Assembly: GCA_050084985.1 (NCBI GenBank)
Contig: JBITNC010000001.1
Span: 82,398,001 to 82,462,000, forward strand
Reading direction: 5' to 3'
Length of the DNA: 64,000 nt
Source: Nageia nagi
Lineage: Eukaryota > Pinophyta
The translations under genes were made by a program, and so were the position numbers. Below, in pieces: positions 46,108-57,800 of the stretch. The notes under the pieces are model-generated. The model saw only the letters and a program-made list of their open reading frames with translations. It did not search any database and was not told the origin of the DNA. How positions within the stretch are numbered: the first letter of the stretch is position 1; each line of letters starts with the position of its first letter.

Positions 46108-48203
46108 GATGCATGTTGGGTAACCTTCCTAATTTCTTATGGGGCAAAGCTGTACACACTGCTATTCACACCCTAAATAGGTGTCCTACTAAGGTAGTTG
46201 AAGGTAAAACTCCATATGAAGCATGGACAGGAAAGAAACCTAACCTCTCACACTTCAGGGTCTTCGGTTGTGATGCATTTGCCTTCATTACCTCAGAGAA
46301 AAGAAAGAAGCTAGATAAACGATCAGAAAAATGCATCTTTATGGGGTATGATAATCAGCATAGAGGTTACAGGCTCTACTCTCCATCCCATAAAATAGTC
46401 TTTGTGTCTAGGGATGTTAAGTTCAATGAACTTTCTGAGGATACGACCTCTCATGCTGAAGTGTTTGATACAGATGATTCTTCGCCTGCACCTAACTGGT
46501 TGGATGAGCATGTAGAGAAGTCACCACAAGAGCAAAATTCTCCAGCACAGAGAATTACAAGAAGTATGACCTTGAATAAATCCTTATTTGCCAAAATTGA
46601 TAATATGAATGAGCCATCAACCTTCAAAGAAGCTTCCAAGCAAGAGTGTTGGATGGAAGCTATGAAAGTTGAGTATGAGGCTCTCATGAAAAATGAAACT
46701 TGGGATTTGGTTCCTTATCCCAATGAGAAAAATGTGATTGGCAATAAATGGATATACAAGGTCAAATACAATTCTGATGGAAAAATTGAAAAATACAAGG
46801 CAAGATTAGTGGCCAAAGGATTCGCTCAAAAATATGGTGTTGATTATGAGGAAACCTTTGCTCTTGTAGCCAAGATGCCTACTGTCAGAATAATTCTTGC
46901 TCTTTCTGCAGCTCAAGGATGGAAAGCTTTTCAACTTGATGTCAAAAGTGCATTTCTCAATGGTGACTTGGATGTTGAAATCTACATGAATCAACCAGAA
47001 GGATTTATTCCAGAAGGAAAAGAGTCTCTTGTGTGTAAGCTAAAGAAGTCTTTGTATGGACTTAAGCAAGCACCTAGAGCATGGTACAAGAAAATTTCAG
47101 GATTCTTTGCAGATATTGGTTTTTCCAAGTGCTTCTCAGATTCAGATCTATATGTACTCAATCAAGGACAAGACATGGTCATAATTCTCCTTTATGTGGA
47201 TGATCTTCTCATCACAGGCAATAATATTGAAATCATCCAAGAGTGCATCTCCAAACTCAAGGCAACATTTGAAATGACTGATCTAGGTCTATTGCATTAC
47301 TATCTTGGGATGCAAGTATACCAACACAACGATTGTACTTATCTTAGTCAATCTAAGTATATATCAGACATCTTGCAAAAGTTTGGAATGGAAGAGTGTA
47401 AATATGCTGCAATACCTGTTTCTCCTGGAATCATTGTATCACTGAGCTCAGATTCTCAGTTAGCTGATGCTACAGCTTATAGACAATTGATTAGTAGTCT
47501 TCTGTATCTGACTATCTCTCATCCTGATATTACCTTTGCAGTGAATCTCATGGCACAATTCATGCAAAAACCATATGTTGAACACCTCAATGCTGTTAAG
47601 CAAATCTTGAGGTATGTCGCAGGGACAAAGGATCTTGCTCTTAAGTATTCCAAAGTGCCCTCAATTGTTCTCTCAGGGTTCTCAGATTCTGATTATGGGG
47701 GAGATAGAGATGATAGAAAATCAACCTCTGCATATGTGTTTAGCATTGGTTCAGGTGCTATCTCTTGGGCTTCCAAGAAGCAACCTACTGTGACTCTTTC
47801 TACCACTGAAGCCGAATATCGAGCCATGTCTGTTGCCGCCCAAGAAGCTATTTGGCTAAGACATCTTCTAAACGAAATTAGGTATATGCAAAATGGCCCA
47901 TCTCTTATTTCGTCAGACAATCCATCGGCTATCTCTTTGGCTAAGAATCCTGTGTTCCATCAGCGAACCAAACATGTCGAAATCCAAGCCCATTTTATCA
48001 GGGACAAGGTTCTAGATGACATCATACACTTGCAGTATTGTCCATCTACTGAAAACTCTGCTGATTTGTTCACCAAGCCCCTTCCTGAAGCTCAGTTCTG
48101 CCAGCTTAGGGATTCTCTCGGGTTGGTGAAGTTGCCCTCAAGGGGAGTGAAGTTTAAACTTTTGTTAGTGATGACAACTTCACCTCTAAGAGGCCTTTTT
48201 TGA
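46095..48203 (+). CDS. integrase end-RT-RNase H part of element D polyprotein
   Basis: Same polyprotein after the one-base loss; the homologous frame resumes about 45977 and is open to 48203. The 46095 start is only the first ATG in it, not a real start. It holds the C-terminal integrase part, RVT_2 reverse transcriptase (NKWIYKVKYNSDGKIEKYK, QLDVKSAFLNG, catalytic YVDDLLITG) and Ty1/copia RNase H (FSDSDYGGD, STTEAEYRAM, SSDNPS, all three acidic sites kept). A second lost G (four at 48142-48145, five in A and C) moves the end past the family stop, replacing a GSEV-type ending with about 18 unrelated residues. Confidence 0.9.
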   Translation: MEMVRCMLGNLPNFLWGKAVHTAIHTLNRCPTKVVEGKTPYEAWTGKKPNLSHFRVFGCDAFAFITSEKRKKLDKRSEKCIFMGYDNQHRGYRLYSPSHKIVFVSRDVKFNELSEDTTSHAEVFDTDDSSPAPNWLDEHVEKSPQEQNSPAQRITRSMTLNKSLFAKIDNMNEPSTFKEASKQECWMEAMKVEYEALMKNETWDLVPYPNEKNVIGNKWIYKVKYNSDGKIEKYKARLVAKGFAQKYGVDYEETFALVAKMPTVRIILALSAAQGWKAFQLDVKSAFLNGDLDVEIYMNQPEGFIPEGKESLVCKLKKSLYGLKQAPRAWYKKISGFFADIGFSKCFSDSDLYVLNQGQDMVIILLYVDDLLITGNNIEIIQECISKLKATFEMTDLGLLHYYLGMQVYQHNDCTYLSQSKYISDILQKFGMEECKYAAIPVSPGIIVSLSSDSQLADATAYRQLISSLLYLTISHPDITFAVNLMAQFMQKPYVEHLNAVKQILRYVAGTKDLALKYSKVPSIVLSGFSDSDYGGDRDDRKSTSAYVFSIGSGAISWASKKQPTVTLSTTEAEYRAMSVAAQEAIWLRHLLNEIRYMQNGPSLISSDNPSAISLAKNPVFHQRTKHVEIQAHFIRDKVLDDIIHLQYCPSTENSADLFTKPLPEAQFCQLRDSLGLVKLPSRGVKFKLLLVMTTSPLRGLF

Positions 48204-48213
48204 TTGTACATTC

Positions 48214-48512
48214 TAGACCTCCGTGGTAAGTTTGCTCTGCGTGACAAACTTGTTGTACAATTGTTGTTATAGAGTGTTGATTATTTTATACCTCGGTGGT
48301 AAGTTTGCTCTGCGTGACAAACTTGTTGTACATTTTATACCTCCGTGGTGAGTTTGCTCTGCGTGAGAAACTTATTGTACAAATTTTGAGCATGTAATTA
48401 ATGTACCTCCGTGGTAAGTTTGCTCTGCGTGATGAACTTGTTGTACATTCTATACCTCCGTGGTGAGTTTGCTCTGCGTGAGAAACTCGTTGTACAATTT
48501 TATGCTCTATTT
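48214..48512 (+). repeat. Tandem array of five covarying hairpins, element D
   Basis: Stems start at 48228 and 48301 (AAGTTT/AAACTT, extendable by a G-C pair), 48350 (GAGTTT/AAACTT, one G-U pair), 48416 (AAGTTT/GAACTT, one U-G pair) and 48465 (GAGTTT/AAACTC). No mismatch in any 6-bp stem. Loops are almost all GCTCTGCGTGA plus one base. Unit starts ACCTCCGTGGT are nearly invariant. Confidence 0.87.
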
Positions 48513-48983
48513 TAAAATCAACACATGTCTATATACAACAGGTGACTATGAGTGATGGCTTGGCATCTCCGTGATGGCTTATAGTGCACCATTGATCAGT
48601 TATTTATAAGATGGCATTATTTAATTCTCTTATTTGAATATATGATGCATCTAACTGATTTTGTTCATGAGTTGCTTGTAGCATGCAGGATCTTCTTTAG
48701 AAATGCAGGTTACTCACCTTGTGAAAGCAAGCTCATGGAGACTCACATGTCAGCTTAAAGTTGATCGACTACTATGTACAGTGAAACCAGTTGTGGTTAA
48801 TTATTGTATTGTAAACCATTTTTGTCAAATGGTAATGTAGTGAGTCTCATACTAGTTCTTAAAAAAGATTCTCAAAATATGTAAAAGTTCTCATCTCCAC
48901 TTGTATCTCTATGGAGGAGAACTCTCTCTTACTCTCTCTCTTCTCTCTTCTACGCTCTATCCCAATATTGCATTAAGGGGGAG
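48513..48983 (+). other. Conserved 3' non-coding region and polypurine tract of element D
   Basis: Near-identical to the matching parts of A and C, ending in TTAAGGGGGAG at the 3' LTR. No coding potential. Confidence 0.7.
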
Positions 48984-49472
48984 TGTTAGAATTTGTAATG
49001 AAATATTGTGAATATCTAAACTCCTTGTAAATTCAATTAATCACTTAAAGGTATGTAGATACCTTAAGTGATTAATAGAATTCTTTAATATGTAGACTTT
49101 GACTTTACCAAAGTGGGTAGTTGGTAGGTTGAAGTTTGGTGATAAATTTAATGTAACCCTAACCTTACCCTTGGGTTAAAGGAAGGTTAGGGAGGTGCTC
49201 TCAACCTATAAATAGAGGGCCTCTCCTCATGTAAACATATCTAAGTTTTGAGTAAGATTACTCTACTTGGTTGTGTAGGAGAGAGCTAGAGAATAGTTGT
49301 AAGAGAGACATAGATTTGAGAATAAGAGAACTAGTTGTGGATGTACTCCCAAGGAGGGAGGAACCACATTATATTGATGTGTTATCTTGAGTGATTGTGT
49401 TATCTTGTGTACACATGAGTTTCCTAGTCTAAGGTCCTAGAGGATTTGTTTAGATCTAGTTCAAATCCTTCA
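48984..49472 (+). repeat. 3' LTR of element D
   Basis: 489 bp, no difference seen from 40641-41129. Followed by AAGAG (49473-49477), the target duplication. Confidence 0.95.
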
Positions 49473-49477
49473 AAGAG

Positions 49478-51780
49478 TAGGTGGAACCACTGGAGATGAT
49501 GAAGTGGCAACACCCAAGATGCAAGAAAGTTAAGCCAATCCCATTCATGATGCCGAAAGATAAGGTACTGTATAACTTTATGTTGGCTGAATCATTCATG
49601 AGGAGAGGAAATGAAAGCGTACAATTCAAGCAATAGGCAATCCTGAATGATTTCATAGCAATATTGAACAAGCAGATTTACATAAAAGTTTTTCAAATTT
49701 AATTATGAGAATATATCCTTCATGCATGTGGGAGGGGAAGGGGTTAAAAAATTTTAAGTAATATAATTCAATTCAATCTTGGCAAGTTACTTAAAGACAA
49801 AATTAAGTACTTATAATTTTGATACACTATAAAGCTTGTCGATGGTGTAAATGCTTTATCTTGTATCTTAACATTCAACAAGCTACTTTCCATTTGTTGA
49901 TAGACCATATATTTATATAAAAGGTTATATTATAAATATGAATGAAGCTACATTTGTAAAGGTTTGGAGTTCCTTCTAACTCCATTTCTTGATTAATACA
50001 AAATTAACCTGATTAATAAAAAACATATGTTAAGTCTCCATCATTAATGAACACTCACTTCAATGGCAACCTTTAGTAACATTATGAAATTCTTTTGATG
50101 TTGCTAAATATACATTAAGATAAATATTGAAATTTAAGTATAATCATACCATAAATAATACATCAAACATTTATAACCTACCCATGAAAGGGGCTTTGTA
50201 AAAAAAAATCATGCATTTTTAAATATGTTAAACCTCCATCGTTAATGAACATCCATTTCAATGACAACCTTTGATTTTAGTCTAAAATTCTTTCAACAAT
50301 AATAAGTACATATTAAAATAACATCAAATTCTTATCATAATTATACTATAAATAACTCAACAAATATTTATAACCTACATACAAAAATTGAATAGACAAA
50401 GTGGGTAATTTTTATCATATAGGCTCAAGTTCAAATCCTAATAATCTTCTTATGGTTTATTTATAGTACATAATTCAAATTGAATGATGTTTAAGCTCCC
50501 TTTTCAAAAAATAAAATAAAAAATTAAACATTTACTTCTAATAAACATCACCATAATATCATAAAAATATATTAAAACCCTATGTAAATTGAAATTAATA
50601 TCAAAATCATATTGTTCGATCATGAAAAGTGAATTGATAAAGTAGGTGATTTCAATTGTGGAGGTAAAACTTCATTTACCAACTCTTATTGTGCAAACTT
50701 TGAAAATTTACATACCCTTATTTGAAATTAATTTTTTGTTTAACCAACTACAATAAAAATAAAATTATCCAATTATGTGAGGGGAGTTGGAGAGGCAAGC
50801 ACTTGCTAAAACTCTCAAAAGTTAAAAAAAGGAGGCCCCAAGTTCAAATCTCTCCTCCTTCATATGTTGTAGATATGCTAAATTCAATCGATGATTTTCA
50901 ACTGATGTGGATGTGATTGAGTCATGTTCCAATGAAAAAAATTACCAACTACAAAAAACATATCATAATTAAACAAATAAAAATCACATTAATCATCATA
51001 ATAATACGATAAAAATGTATTCAAAATAAAACCTCCTTTAAATTTAAAATAACATCAAAGTCATATCAACCATCATAATAATATTATGAAATTGAATTGA
51101 CAATTAGGGGAGTTGGAGAGATGGGTAGTTCAAAGCTCTTATGAGAGAGGTCTACGTTCAAAACTCCTTATCCTTAAAAATTGAAATATACCAAAAAAAT
51201 TCTATTGAATTGATGATATGTATGGAGGAGATGAAAATCGTACCCTCGATATATTTTGACAAAATGAATACTCATTGATCGTGACTCTCAACTTAAATAA
51301 ATAAAAATAATAATAATATGAAAAAATATTCAAAATAAAATTCTATTTAAATTAAACTTAATATTATAATACACTAAAAAAATTTAATTGAATAATTAAA
51401 ACAATTTAATGGTAACATGAAAAAAAAAATTAAATTCTATGATATCTAATAATGATAATATTGAAATGATGACAAACCAAAAACATGTTGAAGTGGAATC
51501 AATGACAATAATGCTGAATTATAGATCTAGTGATGGCACTAACCCTTAATAATAAAAAGTGGCAATTAACTTAATAAAACCTCCCATGAAAGCAAAGTGG
51601 AAAAGAAAAAAAACAAGAAGCCCCAAAAAGAGAATTTAACATTAAAAGATATACTCCAAAACCTCCCATGCAAGCAAAGTTAAAAAGAAGAAAAGCCTAA
51701 AAGAGTAGGTAAAGGGCCTAGTGGTGATTAAAATATCTAGGTTATTGCTGAACCAGAAGACATTTAAGCCAAACTCTACT
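49478..51780. other. Repeat-rich upstream region of RPN8
   Basis: No gene recognised. 50028-50190 and 50222-50395 are diverged copies of one unit (shared words such as CTCCATC-TTAATGAACA and TTTATAACCTAC), and weaker copies continue near 50532-50650, 50980-51100 and 51300-51370. SINE-like segments are interspersed. AAAACCTCCCATG is repeated at about 51577 and 51658 with about 80 bp spacing. Confidence 0.55.
50770..51200 (+). repeat. Two related SINE-like segments
   Basis: Both start with AGGGGAGTTGGAGAG (about 50778 and 51107) and carry a B-box-like word (GTTCAAATCTC and GTTCAAAACTC) about 60-70 bp on, then a CTCCTTnnnCTT-like stretch and A-rich sequence. Spacing and order resemble tRNA-derived SINEs. 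Both are diverged and without clear target duplications. Confidence 0.35.
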
Positions 51781-51785
51781 CAGAA

Positions 51786-51792
51786 TATAAAT
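51786..51792 (+). promoter_or_regulatory. Putative TATA box of RPN8
   Basis: TATAAAT lies 100 bp upstream of the RPN8 start codon, which would put transcription start near 51815-51820 and give a 5' UTR of about 75 nt. Assigned by position and sequence only. Confidence 0.45.
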
Positions 51793-51891
51793 TCTATTTA
51801 CCAAAACCAGAGCAGGGCACGGCCTGTTTGAATCCAACGCATAAGGATCTGGACAAGGGCCAAGCCAATTTTGAAGCAGCCGAGAAGAACA

Positions 51892-54800
51892 ATGGATGTG
51901 ATAAAGACGCAGCAGATCTCTTCAAGGCCAATAGAGAAGGTGATAGTGCATCCACTGGTGTTGCTGAGCATTGTGGACAACTATAACAGAGTTGCCAGAG
52001 ATACTCGCAAGCGAGTTATCGGCGTTCTCCTCGGCACAACATTTCGGGGAACTGTTGACGTGACCAACAGCTATGCAGGTCAGTTTTATTTTTATTTTTG
52101 TTTGATTGTTATTATTATTATTTTTTTTGTATTTGAATTGTGTTCTTTTGGAGGAATTTTGAGTGTATTTTTAGATATGTAAACCCTAAAGGTTGTGAGG
52201 TTTTTAGTGAGAAAATTTGGTGCGGGAATTATAGGGTTTGACCAGGGATGCGGAAGAGCTAGCTAAGCATTTGGTGGATCAATAACTTGTTTCGTGTTAT
52301 ATTTTGGGAACTAGGGTTTAGGTGTTTGCCCTAACTGTTCCTTGGAGTTAGGTGTTAGACTCTTGGTTTGCGTTGTATACGTGATAACTGTGGCTTATGA
52401 GGAAATTGGGATGCTTGAGTTTGTGGTTAAGTAAAACTGTGGGTGTAACTTCAAACTTTGGTAAATTTTCTTGATTTAGGAGAAGGGTTGGACTTCAGTG
52501 GCTTAGGAATTGAACGGCTGATTATAAGGTAGAGGGAAAAGAGAAGCTACAGGTTAGCAACACCTGTTAGAAACTTTAGTAACAAACTGTTGCAGTTGAA
52601 TATTTTCGTCCATTATTTTATTGGAAGATTTCACTGGCAGATCATCATTTTTTTAAATCAGAAGTATAGCAATTTGAAAAAATTTAGAATCCCGGTTGGG
52701 GGGGGGATTGCTCCATTCTACTGTTATCTTAACACAGAGGCCAAATTTGTCGTGGGTCATCTTCATGGCAACTGAGCAATGTAATGTCCCAGGTGATGTT
52801 TCCTGTACAATATTTTTTCTGGGGTGTTTGTCCAAATACTTCTCTTCAGGCTTCACAGCCAAACCCTTCTGCCATCCCAGGTGTACAACTGAAAGATAAA
52901 CATTGATACTTGACATATAGCTGCAATCATCTGTACACATGAAAGTTTAAGCCACTGATGTGAAATCCATATTACATTGGATATATCGAAGCATAGACTT
53001 ACACTTCCCTAAACAGAAAAGTAAGGATGCGAAATAAGAATAGTACTATGCCAATACTACAGATATTGTATATGCCATCTGTTTATCAGAATTTATCATG
53101 AATAGTTGTCAATGATTCTCAGCAGATCCTGCTTTACGTCTTAGTCTGTTTGTGTTACTGTTTATCTTGTTTCTATTGATGTGTCTTGCAGCAAAATTGT
53201 AACAGTCATGATTCACCTATTCATGCATTTTGGGGCTAGTGGTACCTGGGGACCTTACCTCCTACTCCTGTTTCTGAACATACCCTGGACTTGGGTTTCT
53301 TGCCTTATATTTTCGATGTTTGCCCCTAGTGTGCTAATGGATGTTTTTTTTTTCTATAAAGGAAAGACAGTTGTGCCATTTAGCCCTCACTTAATTATCT
53401 TGTAAGTAAAGTTTATCGATCTAACCCTAATCATATTCATTCTATCAAAAAGTGTTTTGCCCTTTTTAAAACAAAAAGAGAACAAAAAATGTGTACATTG
53501 AGAATTAGATTCAACCATTGAAGTCAAGAGAATGAGAAGGTTTGTGCATTTCTCAAACAAACATTCATTTAGAAGAGAGGAATTGATATACTGATTTTTT
53601 AAATATATTAGATGATGCTTAAAACAAAACTAATTTTAAAGCAAATATTAAATAATAAGATCAAAATATACAACAATAAAAACTCTTCTTGTTTATAAAT
53701 ATACTGGTTATGTGTTGGAATAACAATAATAAAGTTCCATAGAAGATGTAAATAACAAAGTATGCTATTAACATTTTAAATTCACTTTATTGATTAATAA
53801 GTTATTGATGTAAAACTAATACTGCAACAATAATAACATCAAATTATTTTGAATCACTTGTCCGTTGTTCAGATATGTATTCGAGGCACCTATACTAGTT
53901 GGAGGTTTGGGTCTTTACAGGGTTGTTAATTGGATGATATGCAACTTGATAGTTGTTTGATCTATTCCCTTGAAAATTTGGTTTGGGACAGTTTGCTGTT
54001 GCTGTTGAAGTATGCAGTTAGACAGTAAGCAATTATTGGAAAAATTTCCACCTCACATTTTCTTATGTTATTTGTTGTTTTATTTTTGACGAATAATATC
54101 ATCATGTGTAAAAGATAGTTTCTTGTACTATAGAAGTTCATGAATTGAATATTGATATTAATTTTGTTGTATTGTCAATGAAAAACATTTATGATAGTTT
54201 TCTAATCTATTTATTAACTTTTATCATTCCTTACTTTTGATGATCAGGTACTTTCTTGTTACTAGAGTTGTATCTTACCAGGACCATTTTATTAATGAAA
54301 TCAATGCTTGTATACCTTGTCATAATGTTTCTTATGATTACATGTGCAGTGCCTTTTGAAGAGGATGACAAAGATCCAAGTATCTGGTTTTTGGATCATA
54401 ATTATCATGAATCTATGTTTGAAATGTTCAAGCGGATCAATGGTAGCACAATCTTTCATTACTATTTTACATATTTCTTTTTAAGTTACAGTAATGCATG
54501 GTTTTAGGAAATAATATGTTGGAAATTTATTTGATACAGTATAAGTAAAAATATCATTGGAATTTGCTTACAGCAAAGGAACATGTGGTAGGATGGTATA
54601 GCACCGGCCCAAAGCTTAGGGAGAATGACTTGGATGTTCATGAGTTGTTCCATGAGTATGTTCAAGTCCTTTATTTCAATGGTTCAGCATTTGCTAAATT
54701 CATGTCTTCAAACCTTTTTCTTTTTAAATTGAAAAGTTCCTTTACAACTGTGATCTTGATTTGAGTTATTAACCTTCTTGTTATGCAGTTACGTGCCCAA

Positions 54801-57800
54801 TCCAGTCTTGGTTATTATTGATGTCCAACCTAAGGAGCTTGGAATCCCCACTAAAGCATATTATGCTGTTGAGGAAGTGAAGGAGGTCTGAATTTCATTG
54901 GATAAATGCGAATAATAGTTGGCATTTGTGTGAGACTTGAACTTTTGTTTACTGGCTATGCTTGCAGAATGCAACACAGAAAAGTCAAAAGGTGTTTGTA
55001 CATGTGCCATCAGAGATTGCTGCTCATGAAGTAGAGGAAATAGGTATTCTTTATAGTTACTTTATTTTTTCATATAAAGCAGAATCTTTAAATTGAATGA
55101 AAGCTGACCTGCAAAATTGGACATGGTTGTACTTGTCAATTTGTGTTTTTGATAAGACATCTGCACTACCTTTAAATCTATTTTTTAAAAAACAGTATGA
55201 GACACAGTGGCCATAAGTTCCTTCTTACTAAATGCTGAAAAACTAATAGGATAAGTAAAAGCATACTGTTTGTAGTGGAATAATACTGTTGAATTAAAAC
55301 TACACTGATAGAAGTATGTAGAGTTACATATATGTAGTTTGAAAGGTGAGGTTTTTGCATATTAGTAGTTTAACATGCATTTGCGTGATATGACAAGGGA
55401 TTGCAAACTTAGAAGGTAACTTGGTCAAGGTTGCCTATTAAGTATGACATTGTATACCTATTAATGTAATGGCATTTTGCATGAGCTATACATGAGAGCT
55501 CGGTATCAGACCAAGGATTGGTCTGTTGATAATGTAGAAGATTAAGGGTTGCACAAAGAAATTGTAAGATGCAGTCCCAACGAATAAAGGACCAGGAGTA
55601 CCAAAGAGATGGCGTGTAAATTGTACAATTTTTCAATATAAAGGAAGCTCAATTATCATAGTGCTCATCACAGAGGCTGCACATTAAAGCATAAATGGAA
55701 GATTTAGAACTACTGGTGTAAACAAGAGCATTGAATATGACCCATTTAATGACAGGACATTAAATCCATGAATACAAAGGAAAATGCCCAATCCGTGATA
55801 ATCAAGAAATGCCTATTTTTTTTTAGTAACATCCCTCCACCAAACTATCCCCTTTTCTGTTTATATAGTAGACAGTACTTGTTGTAGGTGTTGAGGTAAC
55901 TTGGGTGTTTTCTTTTATAATACTTGTTAATAACTTAATATATCTGTATTGATAATATTAAAAATATAATATTTCTTGTTGTGGTTAGTTAGTGGCATAT
56001 CTCCAGTGTTTTAGGTGACCATAATTGCAGTGCAAATTGTAGATATGTGTAATGTCCCACATCCTTTTTTGCAGTGTAAAGAAATAAATTTTAATGCTTT
56101 TAGTATTATGAGTCATCTTTAGCAGTTAATGGTATTTTGGGAAGATAATTTTATGATAGCAAAGTCACCTTGACAGTCAAAATAAGTGTTAGGGGTGTTT
56201 CAAGTGGCAAGTTGGTGTCTTAGCTACCTTTAGCGGAAAAGTCAGCCTAGTGGGCAGTTAAAATTAGCTATAATGCATGATGGGCAGTTACAAATTAGCT
56301 ATAATGCATGTTGGGCAGTTACAAATCAGAAATAATGCCTTTTGGGCAGTTACAAGTTAGAAATAAGGGTTTTTGTGTTAAATATGTTTAATCTATTATT
56401 AGCACTCTAAGTTGGTATTAGCCATTAGATCTTGCAGAGATCAATGGCCAGGGTTAGCTATCTTTTGGGAAGCCTAAGCATAAAATAGAGGGGGTTTTCA
56501 ACGAGCAGGGTTGGCTGATTTCTGGGAAGACAGTTTGGAGAGTTTGCTTGCTCTTGGCCTTAGCACTCAGCTGAGGAATTATAGAGGGATTCCCATCAGA
56601 GCTACTTTGATGGAGGCTTGAGGAGAGGATCCTGAAGCTCATACCCAGATTAGTGTTTTGCATGTCTAGTATTTTCATGTGTAACATCAGATTTGAAGGG
56701 GAGATTGGTTCATAGGAGCTATTGAGAGCTTACTTGACTTGCATGCTTCACATTCTGATAGCTTATCAATAGATCCATGAGGAGAATGGTTTATTGTGAT
56801 CACAATCATTATCTTTGCTGAGTTAGACAGAGAAGCTGCTATTCCATGGGTGGACATCATATCAAAGCACCTATTCTTTGTTTGAGGCTGATCTCTACCC
56901 AGCTTGGAATGTGGGCCAGATTTGTGTATATTTGCAGGGATGTTGGGCAGGAACCATTCCCTAGTGGCACGTTGGTCTTGTTGAATGCTCAGAACTGCAT
57001 CTTAGACAGTTTAATGACCTGGTTTAGAGTTTTTGCATGATAACCTGAGGGTGAATCTGCTGTATTGTCTACGGTGTCACAGAGTTGGGCTTTGTTGGAA
57101 TCCTCCCATTATTTTGAACTATGAGCAACCCTTATTCTTGCATAAACCAGCAAGATATTGATCAGTACTCTGCCTAATACTTGTATTTGGGTATATTAAA
57201 GGAATTACAGGTTGCTTGTCCTGCATTATATGGTGTTTTCAGTAATTACAAAGACAGAACTTGAGGTCTGTTCCATCCTTGTTTGTGAGAGCTGTCCAAA
57301 GTTTCTAGTTTATTATTATCTACTGAAGTTGTCATACTGCGCTTATTAGAAAAGAAAATAAAAAAAACAAATAAATAAGAGTTATGTTCTTAATGTAGTG
57401 GTTTGTGTTTGTGTGGATTATATTCAGCCTATCTCAATATGCTATCTTCCACTTTAGACTAATGGCTTCCTCTTTAATTTCTTTGAACTTCATTATTTTG
57501 AATTTGTGATTCACTTTGATGAGACAAGTTATCATTAAAATTAGTTTGCATTCAAACTAGTAATTGAATGTTGTCTAATGTAATGCTGACATCAAGAGGT
57601 AGAATAAGAGCCCATTTCAACCTTATCATCTGATGTAGCCTCCAACACAAGGTAATTATATGGTATTTTATTAACTGTCTTTGACTCTACCTAGTTTTAC
57701 TGTCAAGTTTCAAAGTGATTGGAGTTATTATTACATTTTTACATAGGCTTGTTATATTTCTGGTTTCCATTTGATAGCAAAAGTTTTTATGAGCGACATC

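Larger units (their letters stand above)
40641..49472 (+). mobile_element. Copia LTR retrotransposon D, youngest copy
   Basis: 8.8 kb. Both LTRs are 489 bp and I find no difference between them by eye. Exact target duplication AAGAG (40636-40640 and 49473-49477). Perfect Met-tRNA primer-binding site TGGTATCAGAGC (41132-41143) and intact polypurine tract. The coding region is open except for one missing G in integrase and another at the pol end. Identical LTRs imply very recent insertion. This copy is the best model of the family. Confidence 0.96.

Noticed and set aside
56454-56687. Minus-strand frame inside RPN8 intron 5
   Set aside because: No family resemblance and no supporting splice or promoter context; length is within chance for less AT-rich DNA.
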